A DNA stretch of 24,052 bases, taken from assembly GCA_003446015.1 (NCBI GenBank), contig DMBU01000136.1:694-24745 (forward strand). The letters are read 5' to 3'. Under the pieces are notes generated by a model. The model had not been told where the DNA came from. It saw only the letters and a program-made list of their open reading frames with translations, and did no database searches. Position numbers and translations under genes: made by a program. The DNA is from Bacteroidales bacterium (GTDB lineage: Bacteria > Bacteroidota > Bacteroidia > Bacteroidales > UBA12077). This document shows positions 1-8,552 of this stretch, piece by piece; position 1 is the first letter of the stretch; each line of letters begins with the position of its first letter.

Positions 1-39
1 CTGAAAAACAACAACGAAGTAGGCAAAAGCCGCTTGTGA
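1..39 (+). CDS. 3' end of an unidentified upstream gene (partial)
   Basis: The first 13 codons form an open frame ending in TGA at 37-39 and encode LKNNNEVGKSRL. This is too short to identify. FdtA-type enzymes downstream use dTDP-4-keto-6-deoxyglucose, so an rmlA or rmlB gene would be expected just upstream. The tail faintly resembles the C-terminus of RmlA proteins, but that is a guess from context. The frame could also be a chance opening. Confidence 0.4.
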   Translation: MKNNNEVGKSRL

Positions 40-63
40 ATGGTATTACCAAAACTTAAAACA

Positions 64-471
64 ATGAAAGCAAAAATTATCAATCTTCCAAAAATAGAAG
101 ACCCAAGAGGCAATCTCTCTTTTATTGAGGAAGAAAACCACATTCCTTTCAAGATTGAACGCACCTATTGGATCTATGATGTGCCGGGTGGACAAATGCG
201 TGGAGGCCATGCTTTTAAAGAACAGCAAGAGTTAATTGTGGCTCTTTCAGGTAGTTTTGATGTTGTGGTGGACGATGGGAAAACAAAGCAAAATTTCTCT
301 CTAAACCGCTCTTATTACGGGCTATATTTACCTGCCGGATTATGGAGACAAATGCAAAATTTTGCAACCAATTCTTTGGCATTGGTAATGAGTTCTACTC
401 ATTTTAACGAAATGGATTATATTAGAGATTATGAAGAATTTGAAAAATACAGGAGGGAAAATGAAAAGTAG
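64..471 (+). CDS. FdtA/QdtA-like dTDP-4-oxo-6-deoxyglucose 3,4-ketoisomerase family cupin, first paralogue
   Basis: This 135-residue protein belongs to the WxcM-like/FdtA cupin family, which isomerises dTDP-4-keto-6-deoxyglucose to the 3-keto sugar used for 3-amino-3,6-dideoxyhexoses. Family signatures are visible: DPRGNLSFIE near the N-terminus, YDVPGG-x-x-RGGHA in the middle, SGSFDVVVDDG, and a C-terminal DYIRDYEEF. An in-frame ATG at 40 would add eight residues, but the ATG at 64 matches the usual family N-terminus. The end overlaps the next paralogue's start by 11 bases, implying coupling. The RGGHAHK motif of active family members reads RGGHAFK here, so the second histidine of the pair is phenylalanine. 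The protein may therefore have altered specificity or be a partner subunit. The family call is firm; catalytic activity is uncertain. Confidence 0.85.
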   Translation: MKAKIINLPKIEDPRGNLSFIEEENHIPFKIERTYWIYDVPGGQMRGGHAFKEQQELIVALSGSFDVVVDDGKTKQNFSLNRSYYGLYLPAGLWRQMQNFATNSLALVMSSTHFNEMDYIRDYEEFEKYRRENEK

Positions 472-880
472 TGTTTACGATTGTGTTGTGCTCCCATTAA
501 ATAAAATCCACAATAGGGCTGGAAATATTACCATAGTGGAAGGACAAAAAAACATTCCCTTTAATGTAAAACGAATTTACTATTTATACGATATCCCTGG
601 CGGAGAAGCACGTGGAGGGCATGCCCACAAAGAATTATACCAGTTAATTGTTGCAGCCGGAGGTTCTTTTGATGTTTTGCTTGATGATGGGATAAACAAG
701 AAAATTGTAACATTGAACCGCCCCGATTATGGCCTTTTAATTGTTCCGGGAATCTGGCGAGAGCTTTTTGAATTTTCATCTGGAGCTGTAAGTCTTGTAA
801 TGGCTTCTCATAAATATGATGAAAATGACTATCTAAGAGAATATAATGATTTTAAAAATTACAAAGATGAAGTGGAGTAA
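461..880 (+). CDS. fdtA: FdtA/QdtA-type dTDP-4-oxo-6-deoxyglucose 3,4-ketoisomerase, second paralogue
   Basis: This 139-residue cupin is a close paralogue of the preceding protein. It carries the intact HxH motif (RGGHAHKE), followed by GGSFDVLLDDG, TLNRPDYGL and the C-terminal DYLREYNDF. Family members convert dTDP-4-keto-6-deoxyglucose to dTDP-3-keto-6-deoxygalactose (FdtA) or -glucose (QdtA), and I cannot distinguish these by eye. The ATG at 461 is preceded by a good AGGAGG Shine-Dalgarno at about 451-456, unusually strong for this window, so it is preferred over an upstream in-frame ATG at 431. The gene overlaps both neighbours and sits with an acyltransferase and an aminotransferase, the expected pathway partners. 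It is the likelier active ketoisomerase of the pair. Confidence 0.88.
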   Translation: MKSSVYDCVVLPLNKIHNRAGNITIVEGQKNIPFNVKRIYYLYDIPGGEARGGHAHKELYQLIVAAGGSFDVLLDDGINKKIVTLNRPDYGLLIVPGIWRELFEFSSGAVSLVMASHKYDENDYLREYNDFKNYKDEVE

Positions 881-1613
881 CAGGAATGTTTATGTTAGTA
901 AGACCGCAATTATTGGAAAAAATGTTCAGATAGGGGTTGGTACAATTATTTATGATAATGTAGAAATAGGGGATAATACATTCATAGGACCAAATTGTAT
1001 TATTGGCGAACCCACTGCTAGTTATTATAAAAACCCTAATGAACATAATTTTTTAAAAACAACAATTGGCAATAACTCTATTATTAGATCAAATACAATC
1101 ATATATGAAAATGTTATCATTGGAGATTTTTTTCAAACAGGACATTATGCAATTATACGAGAGGAAAGTATAATTGGAAAGCATACTAGTTTTGGTTCTA
1201 AATCGGAGCTGCCTGGGAAATCTACAATCGGCGATTATGTGCGTATTCATAGTAATGTTATGCTAAGTGAAAATAATTTAATCGAAAATTTTGTTTGGAT
1301 TTTTCCTTTTGTAGTTTTGACAAATGTTAAACACCCTCCTCTTGGGGAGTTTATGCAAACTAGAATAGGTGAATATACCCAAATATTTGCCCATGCTGTT
1401 ATTTTGCCAGGAATAACTATTGGGAAAAACGCCATAATTGGAGCAGGGGCATTGGTTACAAAAAACGTGCTTGATGAGCGGCTTATAATTGGTAATCCTG
1501 GCAAGGACGTAAAATCCGTGCGTGAGATTAAAGATAGTGAGGGTAATTTGCTCTACCCTTGGAAGGATTCATTAAAAGAATACAGAGGATATCCATGGCA
1601 AGAAAAATCATAA
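867..1613 (+). CDS. Left-handed beta-helix (hexapeptide) sugar N-acyltransferase, FdtC/QdtC-like
   Basis: The 248-residue protein is built of hexapeptide repeats (for example AIIGKN, VQIGVG, VEIGDN, FIGPN, TIGKNAIIGAG) that fold into a left-handed beta-helix. The C-terminal extension has the usual GNPGKDVK turn. Beside FdtA-type ketoisomerases and an FdtB-type aminotransferase, the best-supported role is acyl-CoA-dependent N-acylation of dTDP-3-amino-3,6-dideoxyhexose (compare FdtC, QdtC). The start chosen is the ATG at 867, which overlaps the upstream gene by 14 bases. An in-frame ATG at 846 lies deeper inside that gene and would add seven atypical residues. The donor (acetyl-CoA or another acyl-CoA such as 3-hydroxybutyryl-CoA) cannot be read from the sequence. 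Confidence 0.82.
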   Translation: MKWSNRNVYVSKTAIIGKNVQIGVGTIIYDNVEIGDNTFIGPNCIIGEPTASYYKNPNEHNFLKTTIGNNSIIRSNTIIYENVIIGDFFQTGHYAIIREESIIGKHTSFGSKSELPGKSTIGDYVRIHSNVMLSENNLIENFVWIFPFVVLTNVKHPPLGEFMQTRIGEYTQIFAHAVILPGITIGKNAIIGAGALVTKNVLDERLIIGNPGKDVKSVREIKDSEGNLLYPWKDSLKEYRGYPWQEKS

Positions 1614-1631
1614 ACAAAGAAAGTTTTTTAA

Positions 1632-1682
1632 ATGACAATAGATAAGAAAGATGAGAATTTATTTATAGAATACTTTTTATGA
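1632..1682 (+). other. Tiny open frame coupled to the aminotransferase start (possible vestige)
   Basis: A 16-codon frame (MTIDKKDENLFIEYFL) starts at ATG 1632 and ends in a TGA that overlaps the next gene's start as ATGA at 1679-1682. It may be chance, a coupling leader, or a remnant of another gene start, since the KDENLFI segment is reminiscent of hexapeptide acyltransferase N-termini. There is no strong evidence that it is translated. Confidence 0.2.
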
Positions 1683-2824
1683 TTAAATTTTTAGACCTAA
1701 AAGCCATAAACGATAGTTATGAACCCGAATTATCGGATGCTGTTAAACGTGTACTTGATTCCGGCTGGTATTTGCTCGGCAAAGAAAATGAAGCTTTTGA
1801 ACAGGAGTATGCTTCCTATATTGGAACAAGACATTGCATTGGAGTAGCAAATGGTTTGGATGCCCTCAGGCTTATTTTTAAAGCCTATATCTTAATGGGA
1901 ATAATGCAAGAAGGCGATGAAGTAATTGTTCCTGCCAATACCTATATTGCTTCCATCCTAGCCATTACTGACAATCGTTTGGTTCCTATTTTGGTAGAGC
2001 CTGATATTACCACATACAATATCGATTCAGAGCTGATTGAAGCTAAAATCACCAAACGCACAAAAGCGATAATGATTGTTCATTTGTATGGACAAAACGC
2101 TATGAATGCCGAAATCCAAGGTTTGGTTGACAAATACAATCTGAAATTAATTGAGGACAATGCACAGGCAGCCGGATGCTTTTATGGTAACAACCGAACA
2201 GGTTCCTTAGGCGATGCTGCCGGACATAGTTTTTATCCCGGCAAAAACCTAGGCGCTTTGGGCGATGGCGGTGCTGTTACAACAAATGATGAAAAACTCG
2301 CATCGGTTATTCGTGCTTTGGCCAATTATGGAAGTACTAAAAAATATGTAAACGATTATCAAGGGCTCAATTCCCGGCTTGATGAAATACAAGCTGCTAT
2401 TCTGCGAGTAAAATTAAAACGCCTCGATGCCGATAATCAACGCCGCCGCGAAATTGCCCAATACTATATTGAAAACATTAAGCATCCTGAGATAGTTTTA
2501 CCCTTTGCCAATAGCCAAAAGCTAATCCCGAAGGGTCGGGACTTACGCTACGCTTCAGTAGCCAACAGTCACATTTGGCATCTCTTCGTTATCCGCACCC
2601 CACAACGTGACCAATTACAACAATATTTGACGGAAAATGGCATACAAACATTAATCCATTACCCAATTCCGCCGCACAAACAATTGGCTTACAAGGAATG
2701 GAATGGATTGTGTTTTCCGATTACAGAGAAGATTCATTATGAGGTATTGAGTTTGCCGATTAGTCCGGTGATGAGAGAAGAAGAGTTTGTAAAAGTGGTT
2801 GAGAGATTGGATGAGTTTAAATAA
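1679..2824 (+). CDS. fdtB: PLP-dependent sugar 3-aminotransferase, FdtB/QdtB-like (DegT/DnrJ/EryC1/StrS family)
   Basis: The 381-residue protein has the complete DegT/DnrJ/EryC1/StrS layout: FLDLKAIN start, SGWYLLGKE near 28-36, NGLDALRL cofactor loop near 58-65, EDNAQAAG near 159-166, and HSFYPGKNLGALGDGGA with K189 as the predicted PLP lysine. It should transfer an amino group from glutamate to the 3-keto sugar made by the ketoisomerase. The order ketoisomerase, acyltransferase, aminotransferase matches known Fuc3NAc and Qui3NAc clusters. Residues about 280-297 look like an in-frame insertion (described separately), where family members usually pass directly from a LPF segment to HIWHLF. 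The insertion should lie away from the PLP pocket. Fuc3N versus Qui3N is undecided. Confidence 0.88.
   Translation: MIKFLDLKAINDSYEPELSDAVKRVLDSGWYLLGKENEAFEQEYASYIGTRHCIGVANGLDALRLIFKAYILMGIMQEGDEVIVPANTYIASILAITDNRLVPILVEPDITTYNIDSELIEAKITKRTKAIMIVHLYGQNAMNAEIQGLVDKYNLKLIEDNAQAAGCFYGNNRTGSLGDAAGHSFYPGKNLGALGDGGAVTTNDEKLASVIRALANYGSTKKYVNDYQGLNSRLDEIQAAILRVKLKRLDADNQRRREIAQYYIENIKHPEIVLPFANSQKLIPKGRDLRYASVANSHIWHLFVIRTPQRDQLQQYLTENGIQTLIHYPIPPHKQLAYKEWNGLCFPITEKIHYEVLSLPISPVMREEEFVKVVERLDEFK
2507..2571 (+). repeat. In-frame repeat-like insertion within the aminotransferase gene, bounded by near-identical 11-mers
   Basis: An apparently extra 54 bases lie between two imperfect direct repeats, GCCAATAGCCA (2507-2517) and GCCAACAGTCA (2561-2571), 9/11 identical and both coding Ala-Asn-Ser. 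Inside is a short hairpin, TCCCGA-AGGG-TCGGGA, around 2525-2540. The insertion is exactly 18 codons and keeps the frame. The flanking repeats resemble a target-site duplication, but this needs comparison with an uninterrupted homologue. Confidence 0.5.
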
Positions 2825-2826
2825 GT

Positions 2827-4320
2827 ATGGCAAAAGACAGAAATTCATACATTAGTATCATTAAAGCGACATCTTTATTTGGAGGAGTAAAAATCCTGCA
2901 AATTATAATCTCGATAATTCGCTCAAAATTTATTGCCGTTCTGCTTGGCCCAACAGGTATGGGAATAGCGGGTCTTATTTCTTCATCAACAGATATAATA
3001 AGTTCATTAACGGGTTTTGGTTTAAGAACAAGTGGTATACGGGAGGTTTCTCAGGCTTATTCTACGGGGGATGATTTGCGGAAAAACACCACTATTACAG
3101 TTCTGAGAAAATTAGTTTTGCTTACGGGAATTACGGGAACCATCCTAACCTTTTTACTTTCATCACATTTAAGCGAATGGGCTTTTGGAAACAAGGATTA
3201 TTCGTTGGCTTTTAAAATGGTTTCAATTATTCTATTGTTTAATCAGATAAATATCGGCCAGATGGTTCTGTTACAAGGGACATACCGATATAAAGATATT
3301 GCAAAATCAACATTGTATGGAAGTATATTAGGTCTCATACTAACTGTTCCACTCTATTATTTATGGGGAATAGATGGGATTGTACCCGCAATAATAATAG
3401 CTTCCTTAATACAGCTTTTATTGTCTTGGTATTACACAAGAAAAATAAGCTATAAAAAAATCAACTTGACAATTAAACAAAGTTTTTCAGAAGGGAAAGT
3501 AATGTTAACCTTAGGAATTGCAATTGCAGCTACTGGCTTTGCAACACAAGGAACTGCATATTTGGTTAGGGTATTTATTTCAAATTATGGCAGTATTGCC
3601 GATGTGGGATTGTATACTGCAGGCATAGCAATTGCAACTACTTATGTGGGTTTGGTTTTGAATGCAATGAGTACGGATTATTCTCCGAGACTAGCATCAG
3701 TGGCTAACAATGGGAAAGACCTGATAAAAGTAATCAATAAACAAGCTGTTTTACTAGTTACGACTTTGGCCCCGTTAATTATCTTATTTATTGTTTTTAT
3801 AAAACAGGTTGTTATTATTTTATATTCGAATAAATTTATTGAAATCACAGGAATGATTGAATGGGTTATGCTTGGCATGTTTTTTCGGGCAATAAGTTGG
3901 TCAATATCTTTTTCATTTGTTGCAAGAGGAGATTCTAGAATTTTTTTTTTGAATGAGTTAGTTGCTAATGTTTATTCAATCTCACTTTCTGTAATTGGTT
4001 ACATTCTTTTTGGTCTTGTAGGTTTGGGAATGGCATTTTTATTTTCATATACTCTCTATACGATTCAAATGTATTTGGTCGCAAAAAAGAGATTTCTATT
4101 TTCATTTAATGCTGATTTTCGTGCAATATTTATTCCGCAAATAATCTTGACCTTTTTATGCTTTGTAATTACTAAAATCGTTGGGTATAATGCATATCGC
4201 TATATAGTTGGAATTTTATTTGTTACTATTACTCTATGGATTTCCTATAAAAGATTAAGTAAAATGATCGATATCCCTTTAGTTATAGAAAATATAAAGA
4301 ACAGAATAACACATAAATAA
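2827..4320 (+). CDS. wzx: Wzx-type O-antigen flippase (MOP/polysaccharide biosynthesis family)
   Basis: This 497-residue, very hydrophobic protein has roughly 12-14 predicted membrane helices and the N-terminal features of O-antigen translocases: a TSLFGGVKILQ first helix, then RSKFIAVLLGPTGMGIAGL and TGFGLRTSGIREVS. Wzx proteins move undecaprenyl-diphosphate-linked repeat units across the inner membrane. The start lies two bases after the aminotransferase stop, and the next gene follows two bases after its own stop, so it is part of a tightly packed operon. The N-terminal part resembles WzxE-like translocases more than the RfbX type. The flippase role is strong; substrate specificity is unknown. 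Confidence 0.9.
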   Translation: MAKDRNSYISIIKATSLFGGVKILQIIISIIRSKFIAVLLGPTGMGIAGLISSSTDIISSLTGFGLRTSGIREVSQAYSTGDDLRKNTTITVLRKLVLLTGITGTILTFLLSSHLSEWAFGNKDYSLAFKMVSIILLFNQINIGQMVLLQGTYRYKDIAKSTLYGSILGLILTVPLYYLWGIDGIVPAIIIASLIQLLLSWYYTRKISYKKINLTIKQSFSEGKVMLTLGIAIAATGFATQGTAYLVRVFISNYGSIADVGLYTAGIAIATTYVGLVLNAMSTDYSPRLASVANNGKDLIKVINKQAVLLVTTLAPLIILFIVFIKQVVIILYSNKFIEITGMIEWVMLGMFFRAISWSISFSFVARGDSRIFFLNELVANVYSISLSVIGYILFGLVGLGMAFLFSYTLYTIQMYLVAKKRFLFSFNADFRAIFIPQIILTFLCFVITKIVGYNAYRYIVGILFVTITLWISYKRLSKMIDIPLVIENIKNRITHK

Positions 4321-4322
4321 TT

Positions 4323-5252
4323 ATGAACACAAATAATCCTAAAATATCGGTTGCTGTAATTACGTACAATCAGGAAGCCCTTATTGGAAGAGCATTAGAT
4401 TCTTTATTATGTCAGAAAGATTTTGTATATGAAATTATAGTTTCAGATGATTGCTCAAAAGACAAAACATGGGAGGTATTACTGAATTACCAAAGGGAAT
4501 ACCCTACTATAATTAAACCATTCAGAAATGAAGTTAATTTAGGCATTTTCGGGAACGTGGAGCAAACATGGAGCAAAGTAACTGGAGATATTATATTTTT
4601 ACTGGCAGGTGATGATATTTTTTGCGACAAAATTTTTGAAAATACTTATGAGCTGGTATCAAAAAATCAAATTGACTTTAAAAACGATGCATTTCTCGTG
4701 TTTTTCGACTTTATGGTTAAAAGTATAAATGGTGAGGAAAGGGTATTCAGTAATTCGTTAATCAATAAACATAATTCTCTTAGTCTTAAGATTCGAAATC
4801 TCATATACAATCGTTCTTTGGGTATGAGCTTCCCTGTTTTGAAAAAACATTTTTCTGTTGACAAGGAAATTGGAATCACAGCTGAGGGGTTAATAGATAT
4901 ACAGGCACATTTGTTTTCAGATAAGGCATATTATATGCCTTATGTCGGATCTGTGTATTATTCAGATATAGGCATATCTACTCGTTTAAATAGACGTGAC
5001 CATATTATTTCATATATAAAATATTATGATGTTCTTATTAAAATGCTTGGCGATGCAAAACGGCTAACAAAACAGGATCTCGTATGGATTAAATACTTGA
5101 AATCAAAGTTTGTTTTTCAGATCTCACCGTCTTTCATAAATTTATTTAGATATTTTATAGGAATGATTAAGAATACAAAGCTGAACTATGGCTTTAAATT
5201 TTTGAAACGTGAGTATCGGACTTTTGTTTTAAGCATATTAAGAATTAAATGA
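4323..5252 (+). CDS. Family 2 (GT-A) glycosyltransferase
   Basis: The 309-residue protein begins with a classical GT2 fold: ISVAVITYNQE at residues 8-18, EIIVSDDCSKDKT at 37-49 (nucleotide binding) and LLAGDDIF at 93-100 as the DxD-type metal site. It should transfer one sugar from a nucleotide donor to the growing lipid-linked repeat unit on the cytoplasmic side of the membrane. The C-terminal half is basic and has hydrophobic patches, consistent with membrane association. It follows wzx by two bases. Donor and acceptor cannot be inferred. Confidence 0.87.
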   Translation: MNTNNPKISVAVITYNQEALIGRALDSLLCQKDFVYEIIVSDDCSKDKTWEVLLNYQREYPTIIKPFRNEVNLGIFGNVEQTWSKVTGDIIFLLAGDDIFCDKIFENTYELVSKNQIDFKNDAFLVFFDFMVKSINGEERVFSNSLINKHNSLSLKIRNLIYNRSLGMSFPVLKKHFSVDKEIGITAEGLIDIQAHLFSDKAYYMPYVGSVYYSDIGISTRLNRRDHIISYIKYYDVLIKMLGDAKRLTKQDLVWIKYLKSKFVFQISPSFINLFRYFIGMIKNTKLNYGFKFLKREYRTFVLSILRIK

Positions 5253-5292
5253 CATGTAATTTTGTAACTGAAAAAATAATTAATACTTCATA

Positions 5293-5907
5293 ATGAAATT
5301 TAAAAGAAAAATAGACAAATTTTTTGATGTTATTTTTGATTTACTACTCTTAAATCCTGTAATTAAACTTTTTATAACGTTAAAAATGCGTTATATAAAG
5401 CCTAGAATAAATAAAATTGAAGGGTTAATTAATGTAGAGAAGATTAAGCAAAAAGGAAAGGATTTGAGGATTCATGGGTCCATCTCAATCACTGGGATAG
5501 ATAAATTGCAAATTGGGGATTATGTCCGTATTGGAAAAGGGGCATACTTTAGTTGTGAAGGAGGTTTAACGATTGGGAATAATGTTCAGTTCAGCAGGAA
5601 TGTGCTAATTTATACTAATAGTCATGATATTAACTCTGCAGCAATTCCTTACGATAAAAATTATATATATAAACCTGTTATAATAGGTAATTCAGTATGG
5701 ATAGGGATGAATGTAACTATTGCCCCTGGCACAATCATTGAAGATGGTGCTGTTATAGGAATGGGAACTGTTGTTTCAGGAGTAGTTCCCAAAGGATCTA
5801 TTGTTGTTGGCAAAAAACACAGAATTATTGGTTATAGAGATATGGATGAATTTAATAAAAAGGATTTAGATCAAAAATATTTTGGTTTATTATTTCCAGA
5901 TAGCTAG
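5293..5907 (+). CDS. Hexapeptide-repeat acetyltransferase (LacA/NodL/WbbJ-like)
   Basis: The 204-residue protein has a basic, partly hydrophobic N-terminus and then left-handed beta-helix repeats (LQIGDYVRIGKG, LTIGNNVQFS, VIIGNSVWIGMNVTIAPG, VIGMGTVVSG). The TNSHDIN segment carries the histidine typical of catalysis in this family, and the VWIGMNVTIAPG loop is typical of O-acetyltransferases such as maltose or galactoside acetyltransferases. It probably O-acetylates a sugar of the repeat unit or intermediate. The spacer of 40 bases before it is longer than most in this region. The exact substrate is unknown. Confidence 0.82.
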   Translation: MKFKRKIDKFFDVIFDLLLLNPVIKLFITLKMRYIKPRINKIEGLINVEKIKQKGKDLRIHGSISITGIDKLQIGDYVRIGKGAYFSCEGGLTIGNNVQFSRNVLIYTNSHDINSAAIPYDKNYIYKPVIIGNSVWIGMNVTIAPGTIIEDGAVIGMGTVVSGVVPKGSIVVGKKHRIIGYRDMDEFNKKDLDQKYFGLLFPDS

Positions 5908-5987
5908 TTATTTATTTTTTATTCCACAATAAAGATTAGTGCTGAAATAAATACGTTTCTATTCATAGAAAAGGCAAGTAACTAGTA

Positions 5988-7208
5988 ATGAAAAAGATTT
6001 TATATATCCACCACGCTGCCGGCTGGGGTGGTCCAACAAATAGTTTGATCAAATTAATAAATGGACTTGATAAATCTAAGTATAAAGCAGAAGTTTTATT
6101 GCTTAAAAATTCAATGGTTGCAGATAAACTAGCTGAAAATGGTATTAAATATAGGGTTGCAGAATCCAAATTTTATAAGAAATACTATCAATTCTTTGCA
6201 CATAGTGAAGCAGGTTATGTTAAATGGTATAACATCTATGGTTTTGCAATCCAAGCTATTTCGTGGATTTTATCACGGTATATATTTGCCAGGAAAGAAT
6301 TAGAAAAATGTGAGTTTGATATTGTTCATCTAAACTCTTCAGTATTGACAGATTGGCTTGCTCCTGCAAAAGAAAAAGGAAAGGTTATCATTCATGTTAG
6401 GGAGCCTTTCCGAAAAGGCAAACTGGATATTATACATCATTTTTTCAAATCGTTAATAATCAAATATGCGGATCAAATAATTGCCATAAGTCAAGATAAC
6501 GCTATTCGTATTGGTATCCCAACCAAAACAGAGGTTATATACAACTATTCGGAAATTCCTGATAATCTGCCATCCAAAGAGTCGTATGCCTCAAAGAAGG
6601 TATTATACCTTGGAGGTTCGAGTACAAGTAAGGGGTTTTATACCTTGGTAGATGCTTTAGATTATTTGGACACTCAAGTCAAAGTTTATTTTGGGGGTAA
6701 ATATGTGACAAATAGTAAACCCAAATCTTTGGTCCAATACATGAGATTGTACTTGTCCAAACAAAAAAAGAGAAATTCAGCGATTCGAAAAATAAATAAT
6801 CATCCAAATGCAATACTAATCGGGCTGGTTCATAATACGCATGATTATTTTGAAGAAGTAAGTTGTCTTGTTTCTCCATTTATCGTAACACACTTTTCAC
6901 GTCCTGTAATTGAAGCTCATCTGCATCGAAAACCCGCAATAGGTTCTGATGTTGAAGGGATGGAGGAGATTATTGAACATGAAATAAATGGGCTAATTGT
7001 CCCTAGAAATAATCCAAGAGCATTGGCGGATGCCATTAATGGATTAACCACGGATAGTCAAAAAACAAAATTATATGGAGAGAATGGTTATAATACTGCT
7101 GTGATAAAATATACATCAACAAATATTTTGCTCTTTGAGATATTGTACGATAAATTGTTGTTACCATATATATATGTTAACCACAACAAGCGTTATTTAA
7201 AATCATAA
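5988..7208 (+). CDS. Family 4 (GT-B) glycosyltransferase
   Basis: The 406-residue protein shows a GT-B architecture. The N-terminal acceptor domain starts MKKILYIHHAAGWGGPTNSL, with the glycine-rich loop. The C-terminal donor domain carries RPVIEAHLHRKPAIGSDVEGMEEII, an E-x7-E-like GT4 signature, then GLIVPRNNPRALADAI. It should add one sugar, with retention of configuration, to the lipid-linked intermediate. It lies between the acetyltransferase and the Wzy-like gene. The 80-base spacer upstream (5908-5987) is AT-rich with nothing recognisable in it. Confidence 0.87.
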   Translation: MKKILYIHHAAGWGGPTNSLIKLINGLDKSKYKAEVLLLKNSMVADKLAENGIKYRVAESKFYKKYYQFFAHSEAGYVKWYNIYGFAIQAISWILSRYIFARKELEKCEFDIVHLNSSVLTDWLAPAKEKGKVIIHVREPFRKGKLDIIHHFFKSLIIKYADQIIAISQDNAIRIGIPTKTEVIYNYSEIPDNLPSKESYASKKVLYLGGSSTSKGFYTLVDALDYLDTQVKVYFGGKYVTNSKPKSLVQYMRLYLSKQKKRNSAIRKINNHPNAILIGLVHNTHDYFEEVSCLVSPFIVTHFSRPVIEAHLHRKPAIGSDVEGMEEIIEHEINGLIVPRNNPRALADAINGLTTDSQKTKLYGENGYNTAVIKYTSTNILLFEILYDKLLLPYIYVNHNKRYLKS

Positions 7209-7221
7209 AATTATATGAAAA

Positions 7222-8520
7222 ATGAATAGGGAAAGTGTAAATATGCGAATACCGGATTGGGTAATTTTATATACAATTGCATCCACTACGCTTTATATGA
7301 TTTCCAGAAATTTACCGCTCGGTTCCGGGAGTTTTGCCTTTGTTTGGGCCCCCATTACTTTAGTCTTTATTTTCAGTTTACGCCCCAAAACTTTTATTAA
7401 AGGGCCGATGAAGAATTTGCTTATTTATGGTATGCTAATGGTTGGTATTTTGCAATATACGCTATGGCAAAACATGAATGATTGGAATCAAATTCGTATT
7501 TTATATGAGTTTTATTACTTGGTAATAATGACTGCTATTTTATATTACTATTGGGGAAAGGGAGAATTAAGAAGGCTCGCTTTATTAAGTAAGTGGACTT
7601 TTGTATTTATAATCATTACGCTTATAACTACAAATATTGCTCTTTATCTTGATCCCAATCTTGTTCGTGAAGCTGCGCGTACCGGAATGTTTTCTGATTA
7701 TCAGGAGAATATTTATAAATATACTGGAGCAATGGGTTATGGTTATATCCAAGCCGTCATACTTTTGATTCCCATCCTTGTTTATCACATTAAAAGAAAA
7801 AAAAGAATGGTCTTTTCCCCAAAAGTACTAATTGCAATTCTAATACTTATATTAATTACAGAGATACGTGCTCAAGTTTTTGCCAATGTATTGGTGACGG
7901 CTCTAATCACGATCCTTTCAGTTCTAGGATCCAAAAAACGAAGAGTTTCTTTTGTCACAATTTCATTGGTAGGCATTCTGTTTACAGTCATACCAAATAC
8001 TTTCTATTCAAATCTATTTTATTCCTTAAGTTCTAATTTTAATACAGAATCCGAAATGTATTATAAACTTACAGATTTCGCCAAGTTTATTGAGAATCCG
8101 GATCTTGACACTTCTACAGGGGCAGGAGGAAGAGCAGAACGTTATCCTTTGCTTTTAGGGGCATTACAAGCCAACCCTATCTTTGGTCATGCATCAGGCA
8201 CTAGTAGTTTAAATATCGATTTAGGAGCCCATCTTTATTGGATGAATAGACTCGCTCTTTGGGGTATCCCGGGCTTCCTGTTTTTTTTATTTGTGCTTTT
8301 TAAAATATTCAAGAGCATTGGTTCTTTATTTGATGATGGCTATAGGTTTTATTATTTTCTTTCTGTAGTGGCATTCATTATAATGGGTTTATCTAAGGCA
8401 ATCGGGGGCACTGAAGTATGGCTAATGCTAATAGTGTTTATTCCAGGGCTTTATTTTCTCCCCCTTTTACAGCCAACAAGAAGAGTGAAGCCTATTCAAA
8501 AAGAAATTGAAGCTAATTGA
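7222..8520 (+). CDS. wzy: Wzy-like O-antigen polymerase (multi-pass membrane protein)
   Basis: This 432-residue protein has about 10-12 hydrophobic helices and a large hydrophilic segment at roughly residues 255-330. That segment contains GGRAERYPLLLGALQANP and a following GHA/AHLYWMNRLALWG pattern typical of the O-antigen ligase/polymerase (Wzy_C-like) superfamily. No ligase acts inside such operons as a rule, and a wzx is present, so block polymerisation of repeat units in the periplasm is the best assignment. Wzy proteins are poorly conserved, so the call rests on topology and context. An alternative ATG at 7243 has a more purine-rich leader (AGGGAAAG) and could be the true start. Confidence 0.8.
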   Translation: MNRESVNMRIPDWVILYTIASTTLYMISRNLPLGSGSFAFVWAPITLVFIFSLRPKTFIKGPMKNLLIYGMLMVGILQYTLWQNMNDWNQIRILYEFYYLVIMTAILYYYWGKGELRRLALLSKWTFVFIIITLITTNIALYLDPNLVREAARTGMFSDYQENIYKYTGAMGYGYIQAVILLIPILVYHIKRKKRMVFSPKVLIAILILILITEIRAQVFANVLVTALITILSVLGSKKRRVSFVTISLVGILFTVIPNTFYSNLFYSLSSNFNTESEMYYKLTDFAKFIENPDLDTSTGAGGRAERYPLLLGALQANPIFGHASGTSSLNIDLGAHLYWMNRLALWGIPGFLFFLFVLFKIFKSIGSLFDDGYRFYYFLSVVAFIIMGLSKAIGGTEVWLMLIVFIPGLYFLPLLQPTRRVKPIQKEIEAN

Positions 8521-8552
8521 TGGCTGCAGATAAATAATATTAAAATATTGAT

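Noticed and set aside
5908..5987. AT-rich spacer that could contain a promoter or terminator
   Set aside because: No clear hairpin followed by a T-run and no convincing -33/-7 element; nothing beyond base composition.
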